This document shows positions 1 through 10,769 of a DNA stretch of 64,000 bases, one piece after another (position 1 is the stretch's first letter; every line of letters begins with the position of its first letter). The position numbers were made by a program, and so were the translations under genes. Source of the DNA: Auriscalpium vulgare (Eukaryota; Basidiomycota; Agaricomycetes; Russulales; Auriscalpiaceae); NCBI GenBank assembly GCA_019915015.1, contig JAHBBC010000012.1:1178001-1242000 (forward strand), given 5' to 3'. The notes beneath the pieces were generated by a model that was not told where the DNA came from, ran no database searches, and worked only from the letters and a program-made list of their open reading frames with translations.

Positions 1-531
1 ATCTCGGCCAGTTAGAGTCTTCCACAAACCTCCTCGACTTCAGAAATACGAAGTGCAAAGAGTCTGGTGACAGCGTGATGTCGAATCGTGACTGAAATGG
101 AGTGAGAGGAGTGGCGGGCACATTCGAGGAGGGTAACACACCTTCACTTTCTCCAGGATCTGCCCCTTCGTCACGTCTACGTCCCCACTATACACGACGC
201 TCACAACGCTAGGGTCCTTGCGCTGCATAGACGCAATAGCGGTCCACAGAACGCGTTCTCCACCTCCACCGGCATTGCTAAATACAAACAGAGAGCCTAT
301 CAGAGTCAGAAATCAGGAGCTCGTAGACCGCGCCAAGCCTGCTGCGTACCAGTACGGGTGAAAGAACCCAATGAACTTCTTTTGCTCAGAGCTCTCAATT
401 TTGAGTGCCTTCCTCACTGCGTCACGTTGACGATCCGAGGCTCGGCGCAGAAAGTAGATGTACGTGTCGACCACGAAGGAAAGGCCGATGGATATGACGA
501 CTGTCCACAGGACGACCATGGTGACGACCAT
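1..531 (-). CDS. ALG11: ALG11, GDP-Man:Man3GlcNAc2-PP-dolichol alpha-1,2-mannosyltransferase, N-terminal part (runs off the window)
   Basis: Alg11 adds the fourth and fifth mannoses to the dolichol-linked oligosaccharide on the cytosolic face of the ER. Exons read on the minus strand are 350..531, 142..277 and 1..91. The phases fit (182 nt, then 136 nt, total in frame). The ATG at 531 opens a hydrophobic N-terminal anchor ([16 protein letters not shown]), then comes [19 protein letters not shown], the family's diagnostic N-terminal block. The cysteine codon of that block is split by the first intron. The third exon carries [20 protein letters not shown], also typical of Alg11. The remaining C-terminal part lies beyond position 1. 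An upstream extra coding exon is not excluded. Recognition is from conserved motifs. Confidence 0.9.
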
Positions 532-619
532 GGTGAGCGGACAGCGTCGAACTTCCGTGTCCGCTGGAGCAGAGTATGTGTCAAGTACACAGAAGAATCA
601 AAACTGATGCGATAGCGCA

Positions 620-1286
620 GATGTCGGCGTCGAACGTGAACGTGGACTTGAGGCAGCTTGGGTGTTTGGAAGAGTCGTGCTGTGTCCGCCGGGCCGGCTT
701 CCGAGTGAGGACTTTGAACTGTAAGTAGCGTGCGCCGTGCGCGATCGAGAGTCGTCTAACCGTCATGTATCATCCTTCCGCCTCGCGCAGTGGAGTCACC
801 CTTCCTGCCATCGTCGACGAGGATGCATCCAGCCCATCCCTGTCGACACCGGGCCTATCCTGCGCAGCCCGCTGTTCTACGCCACATTTGCCGTCGCCAC
901 TTCCCATCGAACGAAGCCCTTTGCACGCGCGACAAGTGGTTTATGTGGGCCGAGTTCTGCGCTGCGCTTGTCTCGCCGTCCTTACGAGTTTTGCGCGCAG
1001 GCGCTGGGCGGCACACCAGGCGCGAGCCTGCTGCCGGAGGCCGTTGGCGTCGAGCTGCTCGCACTGCATGATGTGCTTGGCGGCACAGCTCTCTTGCAGC
1101 TGCTCTTCCCGCCTCGTAAGCCCGCATTCGTTCTCGTCATTGCTGATGCCGTGCTCACGATCCCTCAGCCTATACCGGCGACAGCCTGAGTGGCATGTTG
1201 ATGATCGTGCTTCCCTTTCTCCTGTGGCTTCTGACCGTCATGGAAAATCTCATAATCAGCAGCGTGAGTTGGAATTGACCAGGTAG
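620..1286 (+). other. Stretch with weak, unassigned coding potential
   Basis: The space between the ALG11 start and the 3' end of the next gene holds no recognisable gene. There is some plus-strand coding character: an ATG at 620, a good donor at 721 (gtaagt), an acceptor near 790, then an open stretch encoding a hydrophobic segment around LLPEAVGVELLALHDVLGG. A possible intron at about 1117-1167 would join this to a membrane-like tail (GMLMIVLPFLLWLLTVMENL). I could not find one set of exons that keeps a single frame, so this may be a small membrane-protein gene, a decayed one, or noise. In 1287-1679 I see nothing. Confidence 0.25.
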
Positions 1287-1679
1287 AGTGGCTGATAAGC
1301 CTCAAGGGGCACATTGCTCATCCACGTCCAGGGCCCTATTTCATCTTCTATTTGCAGGTTTCCGTGGCGCCTGACTTCGTCGTTTGTCCAGACTTTTGAA
1401 AGAACGGGACGCGGACTTCCGGCAGGGCATGTAGCAGCGGCGCGCCATTCCTCCTCGTATCGTTATTGTTATTATTGTAGAGAGAATGTATGTGAGCATC
1501 AATCGCCAAATTCAAGTTTATGGGGAACACTGACGACTGGCTACAGTGCGCTTACCGCCAGGTCTCAGCTTGTGAGCATCTAAGGGATTACTTAGCGTGC
1601 GCGATTGAGAGTACACAATTGATTGAGATGTAAGCAAAATGGGTGAGATGTCTACAAATCGGAACGAAAGATCCTGTGC

Positions 1680-3151
1680 TTAGGTCTCGTAAGTATTATC
1701 CTCCACCGTCCCATCCGGTCGAACCAAAAGACGAAGCCCATCATGCGAAGGACGAAGCCAGACGTCCTTGCCAGGTTGTCTCTTGAGTATATTAATGCAC
1801 TTCCTCTCGCCTGGAGAGAGAGACTCCTCATCCAGTTCCTTGCCGCCCACCACCTCGCCAATCCTGACATACTCCTCGTGCGATATCTCGTGCCCAAACC
1901 CAATCAAGTACGTACGCGTGCCTCCAATCTTCCGCGCGTGGTCGGCGGCCTCCCCAATCCCGAAGTGCGAGATATGCGCGACGGGACGCAGGCAGTCGAG
2001 GATAACCGCGCCGAAAGGCGGCGCAGGCTTCCCGTCGACGATGGGGCGCTCGAGCACCTCCCAGGAGCTCTCAGGTATCCTTGACACGTCGGATAGGTAT
2101 ACAATCGACTCTTGGATCTTGAAGCCGAAGCACATGTACGGTTCCTTCTTCGCGGGTGCGGCGGGTGGCAGGATCAGAGAGGATATTTGAGGGGCAAGCG
2201 ACGCAAGATTAGGAGTGTTGGCGCCGGAGGGTATGGGGGTCATAAGGCCGACTGGGGTAGGAGAGGAGGCTGGGACGGGCTCAGATGAGAAGTATTGGCC
2301 GTGTTCCACTTGGATAAGATGTCAACTATGGGACCGACGTATGCAACAATATGACTCACCGATGAGCGGCGTGAACTGGATCCCCGAGCCTTCAATCTCG
2401 AAAGGAACCTTGTCGTCGTAGATGTGCCATTTAAATTCGGGCACCTGGAATACAAAGGATTCACAACTGAGCCAGCGATAGAAGTTGGGAACTTACATCA
2501 CCGCCTCCGGATGCGAATTTCTTCGAGACCATGTATGGGAACGCACGCTCTACTTCATCGTAGGTTGCCTGCGACGCGTAGACGTCGATGTACCTTTGGA
2601 TAGCGCCCCGCAGGGTCCAGCCTGCAAAGAAGTCAGAACCAAGGCACACTGGAACATGGCGACGCCGACGCACCTCGAAGGTCATCCAATCCATTCATCG
2701 CTATACATGTTCCAAACCATTAGATCGCTGTCTCTGGGAGTGCACGCTCCTTACCATCAGCGTGCGCATGGGTGATCAGCACCGCGTCGATGTGTCGCAA
2801 GCCGTACGTCGGGAACCACTCGATCGCCGCTGCGTGAAAATTCTTTCCGACATCAATGACGATCGTGCTGCGCGCACGGAGGCAAGACGTCAGTCGCCGG
2901 CGGAACGATCAGCAGACGAAGAGCACGCACCGCTTGCGCCCGTCCTTCCCGTCGATGCGCATCACCGCAGACGTGTTCCGGCGGATGTTTTTCTTCCCCT
3001 CGGGACGGAGCGTCGACAGGCATGTATGGCACGGGGGTTTGTCGCCGTCTTCGGGAGCGGTGAGGCAGCTCACGTTGGGCAGGCTACCGGACGTGCCCGT
3101 GCCCAGGAAGATCAATTCGATGTCAGGGTTGTGCGGTGGGTTGGTCGACAT
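1680..3151 (-). CDS. Metallo-beta-lactamase-fold metal-dependent hydrolase (PhnP/phosphodiesterase-like)
   Basis: Predicted 399-residue hydrolase of the metallo-beta-lactamase superfamily. Exons are 2931..3151, 2755..2867, 2674..2700 (27 nt), 2497..2621, 2360..2444 and 1680..2308; lengths total 1200 nt, in frame. It opens with ELIFLGTGTSGSLPNVSCL, the start of the PhnP-like branch. The metal-binding motif is split over two introns and reads THAHADAMNGLDDLRGW (HxHxD...G). Further ligands fit LIVEHG (about residue 190) and the late GFGHEISHEEY segment. Internal Cys-x2-Cys (CHTCLST) near residue 40 is also seen in this branch. Members hydrolyse cyclic or phosphodiester bonds, but the substrate here is unknown. 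The start was chosen as the first ATG before the conserved strand. A TATA-like motif lies about 50 nt upstream. Confidence 0.85.
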
Positions 3152-3742
3152 CTTGGTGGGGGCACTTCTGTATTATACAGGGAAGAAAGGGTGTCCGGGT
3201 TGCTTATAAGCTGGGGGTGCCTTTGCCGCTGAATGCGCGCTGATGTTGCGCTGATGTTGCGCTGATGTGCAATCATAGCGCCAATCGGTCAGAGGGCAGG
3301 CCACTGCGGCCCCAGTGCCACTGCCAGGCAGTTTTCTGCGGCAAGCGGCCCTTGGCACGCGCTTCGGTGCAGTACTGTGTGTATTAGTAGCTCCTCCACG
3401 TTCTATGCTGACATGTGCCACATACACCGGAAAATCGGACACAATGGGCAAGCGAGACCACTGCGAGACCCCATCGCCCTTCCCGGTACTGATCAGGTTG
3501 CCGGGACATTACTCGGAATGATAATGACAAGTGTGGCAGGACAGAATTATATACTGCCTGCAAGGGGGTGCCGTAGATGGTGGCACTCACACTGGCAAGT
3601 GGCACTGCCCTCGTTTTCTTTTTACACAAGGTGATGCAGGAATAGCGCTCGAAGGACATCAGCACTTGTATTGTCGCAGACAGTCCGCTCAGAAGCACAC
3701 ACACAGCTACGTACTATGTGCCGGAGATAGACAATATGTCGC
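3152..3742. promoter_or_regulatory. Intergenic region: promoter of the hydrolase gene with an 11-bp triple repeat
   Basis: No gene seen. It contains the upstream region of the minus-strand hydrolase and the 3' region of DRG2. At 3201-3210 there is TTATAA on the minus strand, about 50 nt before the hydrolase ATG. At 3237-3268 the unit GCGCTGATGTT occurs three times head to tail (the last copy lacks the final T). Such a short array at this distance may be a factor-binding cluster; that is inference. Confidence 0.4.
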
Positions 3743-5781
3743 TCACTTCGTAAAGACTGTAGGTGGAAATTAGGCATCAAATAGGATAGACCGTTACGAC
3801 AACGCACTGGAAACGACGTCTTCGTCTTGCACAAGGTGGTTCATCCCCACCTTCTGTGCGTGTGGTGCGAATTTAGATGACTTTCCCTGAGAATGGGACG
3901 CCATAAGGACACAGTGTCATTTTGCGCACAGCGATCCCACTCACCCTAAGGGAAGTATATCGTGAGCAGATGGCGAGACAACTAGCATCAAGTAGAGCTC
4001 ACCAGACCAGTGCATATCGGAAGTTCGCAGACAAAGAGCGATGAATTCCATTACACACATCCTGCCACAACCTCATTACCTCCTACAGCAGGCGGCGAAA
4101 TATGGCGGCGCACCTCGATGTTCGAGCCCTTGCGCATGCAGACTGGGTCGTCAAGGTCAGGATGAGCGCCGCGCTTTTTTGTGTAAATTCTGACGAGGCC
4201 GAGGTCATCCCAAATACGTTCGATGAGATAGTCCAAGCTGTAAAGCATTGCTTCTTGAGATAGGATCCAAGTCTCACTAAACTAAAACTCACTTTAGGTC
4301 CAACTCGCAGCTTATGACCACGGTCTGGTCATCGTGAGCGAGTTTGTCCATTTGTTCAAGACTAATCGCATCTATCTTGTTATAGACGTCTGCGAAGAAA
4401 AGACCAGACTAAATAAGTCCTCCACCAAGCCTAAGCGAAGGCGGCAAATTGTTCGTACAAAGGCAAGGGATGTATTTGCGAGTTCCTGTGAGCGCATCAA
4501 TACAGAGACAAGTAAGCGCCACGGCTATGACGCACCGATTAACACGTCGATGAATTCGTCCGTTGTGATCTACTAGACTTTGAGAGAAGAGGGGGTATTC
4601 CGCTAAGAGATGCACGCACATCTTCTCTGATCATAACGTCGCAATTGTGGAGTTTGTCTGAAGATGTGTTAAGTTCCCCCCTGTTACGAAGCGCAAATGC
4701 TTACAGCCAGCTAAAATTGTGCGGATTGTCTTCTCGTTGGTCATTGTGAGTTTGACAGTTGCGGTGAACTGCATGCGAGTTCATCACACGGAGTCGCGAA
4801 GACAAGGTATGCAATGACTTGCCGTGATCTCGTAACGAAATGAACTTGTCAATACGTGAAAAAAAGATGAGAGCGAAGGACGAAGGACTCACCCCTCCTG
4901 TTGTCTTTCGCTTGAACACGACGTCGGGCTTTCTTTTGTTGAGACGAATTCCGACTGCATCCAGCTCAATCTCGAGTAGGCGCCGTTGCTCTTCGGATTT
5001 GGTAGCATCCAACATGATCAGGATCATGTCTGCGGTCTTCGCAGTAGAAACCACTTGTCGCCCACGACCGCGGCCTTCGCTAGCTCCCTCGACAATTCCT
5101 GGCAAATCGAGGAGCTGAATTCGTGCACCCTCGTACTCAATGACTCCGGGTATAGCCTAGCGGCGCAGGGGATCAGCCCGAGCGAAACCGTCTAAGTGAC
5201 GCGTCGAGCCTCACAGTAAGGGTGGTGAACTCGTACGCGGCAGTCTCGGACGCCGTGTGGGTAACCTTGCTTAGAAGAGTGGACTACACTGTCTCGATGA
5301 AAAACTTGACATCACTTCGATACGGACGACACACCTTGCCCACCGAAGGAAACCCGATCAGCGCAACTCTTGCGTCGCCCGACTTCTGCACATCGAAACC
5401 CGTACCACCACCTCCAGACTTTGTTGGTGGTTCGAGGAGTTGAGCGCGATACCGGGCGAGCTTCGCTTTCAGAAGGCCAAGATGGTACTCCGTGGCCTAC
5501 TTGCACGACTGTCAGCGCTGCTGCAGACTGAACCCGTGGCCCGGGGAACGAGATGCACCTTATTCTTTTGCGCTGCATACCTATATGAGTGTGGCACGCA
5601 TAAAAAAACCTGATTGCTTACTCCTCGCCATCTCCTCTGTAGTAAAGCCGTGTTCATGAGCAATATTGCAGAGCAGGTATGCATTGGGAGCTCACCCTCA
5701 ATCTCCTTCATCTGTCGACATCGCCCATGTGAGTACGCTGCTGCAGATATGAGAGGTGGTCACCTTTTCTACGACACCCAT
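3743..5781 (-). CDS. RBG2: DRG2/Rbg2, developmentally regulated GTP-binding protein
   Basis: Translation-associated GTPase of the DRG family, 366 residues, close to the 364 of animal DRG2. It starts MGVVEKMKEIEEEMARTQKN, then GFPSVGKST (G1), [18 protein letters not shown] (G3), YVYNKID (G4) and a C-terminal TGS domain. DRG2 rather than DRG1 is indicated by GIRLNKRKP and [10 protein letters not shown]. Exons (minus): 5764..5781, 5696..5711, 5622..5636, 5559..5572, 5335..5496, 5215..5283, 4893..5156, 4823..4828, 4705..4768, 4620..4657, 4536..4569, 4459..4485, 4293..4389, 4114..4237, 4003..4061, 3945 alone, 3808..3886, 3743..3756. They total 1101 nt. The 6-nt exon (ATCACG, Ile-Thr) is followed by a GC-AG intron. 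The 1-nt exon is needed to keep frame between VW and GKSSKF. Rbg2 usually works with Gir2 on ribosomes (family knowledge). Confidence 0.93.
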
Positions 5782-6014
5782 TGTGTGCTGCGATGGCGAT
5801 GGCCAAAGTGGATGATGGTGACAGTAGGACGAGCTCGAGGGCCGGTTGGCTGAGCGAGATAAGATAACCGGTGTTATTAGCTTGTTATTAGCCGGGCAAA
5901 TCATCATACATGAGGTCATTTTACGTAACTTTACAGCAATTCCCTCAGGCTCAGGCTCAGGCTCAGGCCCCTTGACCTGCATCTTGCTTGGTACGGTATT
6001 GTCTTGGGCTGCAT
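5782..6014. promoter_or_regulatory. Divergent promoter of DRG2 and the MAPKKK gene
   Basis: 233 bp separate the two start codons. A GATAAGATAA stretch lies near 5860, and a four-copy hexamer lies at 5944-5967. No coding sequence seen. Confidence 0.6.
5944..5967 (+). repeat. Short tandem repeat (CTCAGG)x4
   Basis: Four perfect copies of the hexamer CTCAGG, followed by CCCC, about 50 bp before the MAPKKK start codon, probably in its 5' UTR. Confidence 0.9.
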
Positions 6015-9000
6015 ATGCCTCGGCACACCCCAACGCTGTATCCACATGCTGAGGTAGACGGCGACCAAGACGACGAGGACGACGACTGGGAACGTTCTCC
6101 GACGCTACGTCCTCAGCAGTTCACCCCTGCATCGTCCTCCAGCAGCTCCTCGGTCCCTGGCAGGCTCAAGTCGCGTCTCAAACCATACTCCCCAAACTCC
6201 CTCTCCTCCAGCTCCAGCGTCCCAACCACTTCCTCGTCGTCGTCCTCTGTCCCGCAATACTCGGCCAGATACCATGACATATACTCCCAGTTCCTCCGAC
6301 GCTACCGCGCTGGTCCTGAGGACCCTAGGAATGACCCAGACAGTCACTTTTTCCAACGGGGGGCTGTTCAACTCGCTGATGGCGGAGAAAGCGACGACGA
6401 CGACATCGGCCGCGTACCCATGGACGCGGCCGCGGAAGGTCGTGACAGGCTCTCTTTACTCATGCTGGAGACGGAGCCTATGGAGCCGGAGACTCTCGAG
6501 GACAGAGAGCGACTCGAGTGGCAAACCATGCTGGCATCGGTGCTTGATGGTGACGTCCTCAAATCGGAGAAGACTCGAATAGCGGTCGCGCTTGCTACTT
6601 CGGGCGACGAGCAGAACAATCTTAATATCTGGTATGGTATCAGGGCCAAGATACGAGAGCGCACAGAGGAGGAAGAACGGAAGAAACTGGAAGAACGCAG
6701 AGTGAGGGTTGTGGACCCTGTGATCAGTGAGGTTCTGCATTTTCGAGCGAAGAACCTTGACACCAGTCCTGATCCTGGTGCGAGCGCTCTGCAACAAGTG
6801 AACGAGGTCATCCGCCATCTTGATATCGTCATTAGCCTCTATCCCACTCAGAAGGCCCTCGCGGCCGACAAGCCCATTGTGTCTGGCCCGGAATTCCAGT
6901 CCCATCGGGACGCTTTGATCACTTGGTCGAATGTCTTCAGCTCGCTTCGCGCGCAAATCGATGTCTTGCGGAAGTGGACTGGCAGCGAGACTCTGGACGT
7001 GACGGCGCCTGGAACGAACACCGAGATTCCGCCAGGAGTCGGCTACAAGCCCAATGACACTCCTCCCTTGGCGGACGGGACAACCTTCCTGGAGCGCGTT
7101 TTGAAGGAGGAGTCCATCCAGATGACGTTCGCGAAGGGCTTCATGACCACGGTCCACAACTTCATTGGTGCCGCTCGTGACGCCCAAGTCAACCTTGCCG
7201 ATTTGTTCAGGCGGATGAACCTGCCGACGTTTGAGCGTGAGCTGCTTCCCCTCATCTCCTTCCCCACCGAACTTGCCTTGGCGAGCTTGCGCGTGCGTCT
7301 TGACTACGCCCAGAAGCTCAAGGACCCCGAAGTCATCATCATCGACCAGATGACGGAAGACTTGAAGCTCAACATAGGCATCGCGTGCACGCTGAAACGC
7401 CAGTACGAAGCGTTTCTCGCGCCCGACCCCGGTGGCAGCTGGAACCTCCCTCCATGCATTAGCGACGACTACGACAGCGTCGTCCTGAATGCCCTGACGT
7501 TCTTGTTCAGGCTCATACACTGGAAACTGAAGAGCGGCGCGAAGGACATCTACTTTAAGGAGACGGATGTCATTGAGAGTCAATGGCCGATCTTCAATGA
7601 CGTCGCGCTCACGGTCTCTGGCGGGTCCTCTCTGGTAGCTGAGCAACTCTGGTCAGTTTACTCATTATACCATCGTTTTTTCGTGCTGATATAACGTTTT
7701 TCAAGCACACTCACGAACAAGGTTATCGTCCGGGTGACCAACTATTTCGACACCCAAGTGCGGGTGCCGACGTCCAGCAAAACATCTCGTCATGCGGAGG
7801 GGAGCACCAATGGTGTCGGGCCTCGAAAGAGCATGACCGAAGACGAGATGGTTGCCTGGTATGGGAAGATATTGGATAGCGTGCGTCTACGATACCGAAA
7901 ACTACAGCGCTTCGTTCGGTAAGCACCTCCGATCCACCACAGAACATGTTGCTCACCATAACCCTCAGCGTCATCAATCAACGTTTTAGCAATTCCGCCG
8001 AATACTCCCTGGAGGACGTCCCATTGGAACTCTTCATTGCCCAGTTGGTCGAAACAGACCACTTGTTGGTTTACACGCAGACCTTCGAAGAGGACGGGAC
8101 CTACATTGTCGCTTCGCCCACTCTCCGCGCGCACCCTGACTATATCCGCCGCATGGTGATGGAGGCATTCCACGTCACGGAGTTCATCGCGGACGATGGG
8201 CGGAAAGTCGTCGACATATACGACCTGGAGGCAGACTATCCTGATGAGGCCGATTATCTTCTTATTCTATCCCCGCGCGAACGGTTCGTATGGAACGGCC
8301 TTGTCTTTATGCTGGACATACCCAAGATCGACCTGGACCTGAAGGATAACCGGGTGCGGTTGGTCGCGGATGGTGCGCTGCACCGCTTGGTGCTGGCGAA
8401 AAAAGAGTTCGCCGCGGCTCTCGTTCCTATTGATGAAGAGGGCCAGCCCATCGAATCGGATCTCAAGCCACTTACTTGCATCACGGAGCAGCAGGCCCAT
8501 TTACCCTTGGTCAGCAGGGAGTTACGGAAGATTGGACGCGTCACCAACCGCTTGGCCGAATCCATCGTGGATTCGGTGCATCACGTACGAAGTTCCCTGC
8601 AGCATGCCAAGAAACGTCAAGACCTCCTGGAGAGCTGGTACCTCTTCGCGTCCGAGCACGGTCAACATCTGATGAAGTCCATGGACCGCAGCGCACTGCT
8701 CAAATTCAACAGGCTCCTCGTCAAGCTGGCTATCTCATGGGTCTCTTTCATCTGCGACGACTGTGACCCCAACGACCGGAAAACCTTCAAGTGGGCCGTC
8801 AACGCCCTAGAGTTTGTGTTGCATCGCACACGCCGTAACAACATCCTTCAATTACCCAACGATCAATTCGAAATGCTTCGTCAGAAGGTCGCGAGCTGCA
8901 TGACGCTCCTCATCGGCCATTTCGACATACTCGGCGCTAGGTCAATCTTCGAGGCCAGAAGGGAGAAGGAGCGGCAGGAAGGGATACTCAAAGACGGGAC

Positions 9001-10435
9001 CTTGGACGCGGATGACGAGCTTCGTCAGTCAATGGACTTCACTACCCTAGGCCAGAGCAAGCACGTCGTGTCCTCGTCTGGCTACATCGATCCTGCCGTC
9101 GGCAAGTTCTGGGAACGCACTACGCACGCGCTGCATGAGCTCGAGACGGACAGGGCTAGCCTCACGCTGGAGCAGCGTATGACGGGACGAGTGCTTGACA
9201 ACGAGAAATTGGAGGATCGGTCTCTGGTCTTCCTTGCCTCGTTCAGCTCCAATATTTCCATCCGATGGCAACAGGGCAAATTCATCGGCTCCGGCGCGTT
9301 TGGATCCGTATACTCTGCGGTCAACTTGGACTCTGGGTCGCTCATGGCGGTGAAGGAGATCAAGTTCCAGGAGCTTTCGGGGCTGCCTAGTCTGTACCTG
9401 CAGATCCGGGACGAATTGCGTGTGATGGAGATGCTGCACCATCCGAACGTGGTCGAGTACTATGGCATCGAGGTGCACCGGGACAAGGTCTACATTTTCG
9501 AGGAATACTGTCAGGGCGGGACTTTGGCCGCGCTTCTCGAGCACGGGCGGATAGAGGACGAGCGCATCGTTCAGGTCTACACGATGCAGATGCTCGAGGG
9601 TCTGGCCTATCTTCATTCCAAAGGAATTGTCCACCGCGACATCAAACCAGACAGTACGTTCTTCATCAACTTGGGAGATCCAAGATAGCTGATTGTCTTC
9701 ACTGCAGATATCCTTCTTGATCATCTCGGAGTCATCAAGTTCGTCGATTTTGGAGCGGCGAAAATCCTTGCTCGCAACCAGCGCACAAACCAACGATCAC
9801 GTCGACCCCCCGTGGAAGCCGGAATTCCAGGAGGGCTCGGCATGAACAGCTTGACGGGCACGCCGATGTACATGTCCCCGGAGGTCATCAAAAATGATGC
9901 GCGGGGCCGATATGGTGCCATGGATGTCTGGTCTCTTGGCTGCGTCGTCCTAGAATTCGCCACTGGGAAGAAACCATGGAGCAACCTCGACAACGAATGG
10001 TGGGCAGAAGCTTTTCGATTTCGTGATAAACAAACGATGCTTACTATGTAGTATAGGGCAATAATGTTCCACATCGGCGTCGCGACCCAGCATCCACCTT
10101 TGCCAGAGCCCGACCAGCTGAGCGAGCCTGGTATCTCCTTCATCAAAGAATGTTTAACGGTGGACCCTGCCATGCGCCCAAGCGCCATCGAACTTATGGA
10201 ACACCCTTGGATGATCGAATTTCGCGAGGCCCTGCTCAACTACGAGGAGACCGAGATGGCGAAGAGTCCGCTCGCGGAGATGCCGTCGGAGGACAGCTTC
10301 GAGAACGCAAAGGTAGCGCGCCAGGCGGCGATCATCCAAGAGAAAGAGATTGAGGCCATTCAGTCGGCGTCGCCTCCCGAGGCATCTGCGGTGGCCGACT
10401 ACGACGCGCCTATATCCCCCGAACCTGACATATGA
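6015..10435 (+). CDS. SSK2: Ssk2/Ssk22-type MAP kinase kinase kinase of the HOG stress pathway
   Basis: MAPKKK that in fungi receives the signal from the Ssk1 response regulator and phosphorylates the Pbs2 MAPKK during osmotic and other stress. Exons 6015..7651, 7706..7918, 7969..9653, 9708..9999, 10057..10435; 4206 nt, 1401 residues. The long N-terminal regulatory half holds serine-rich and acidic stretches and the conserved Ssk2-type middle region. The C-terminal kinase domain starts about residue 1090: glycine loop IGSGAFGSVYSA, catalytic lysine in MAVKEIKF, HRDIKPDNILL (split by an intron), DFGAA, GTPMYMSPEV. A tail of about 80 acidic/Ala-rich residues follows the domain. The first ATG in frame at 6015 was taken; an upstream non-AUG extension is open but not supported. 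Divergent from DRG2. Confidence 0.92.
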
Positions 10436-10769
10436 TTCTGGTCTCCTCGTCTCGCTGCTATGATTGGACCAATGCATTGTTGTAAGTGTAATGCGTGCTC
10501 TGTTGTGTTGTTGTCAATGTCATCGCTGCATACATCTTTCATTATTATCTCACGTGTGTTACCATCATCTACTTATGTATTGCATTTGCTTTCTCGCCGC
10601 ATACACGATCAGCCGTCTCACATTCCTTCCATATTCGTATTCGTATAATTCGAGGCTATGATTCACAGGAAAAGAGAGAGCAGTCTGGTATACACAAAAG
10701 CAACGAACCACCCTGTGGTATGTAATACGAAAGTAAAGCAAGGGGGGTTTCGAACTGTACAAACACCGA
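10436..10769. other. Convergent 3' regions, no gene
   Basis: Between the stops of the MAPKKK (+) and the membrane protein (-). AT-richer than its flanks, as expected for paired 3' UTRs and polyadenylation regions. No conserved ORF seen. Confidence 0.6.

Noticed and set aside
6456..7646. 396-residue minus-strand open frame
   Set aside because: Shadow of the first MAPKKK exon; the plus strand carries the conserved protein.
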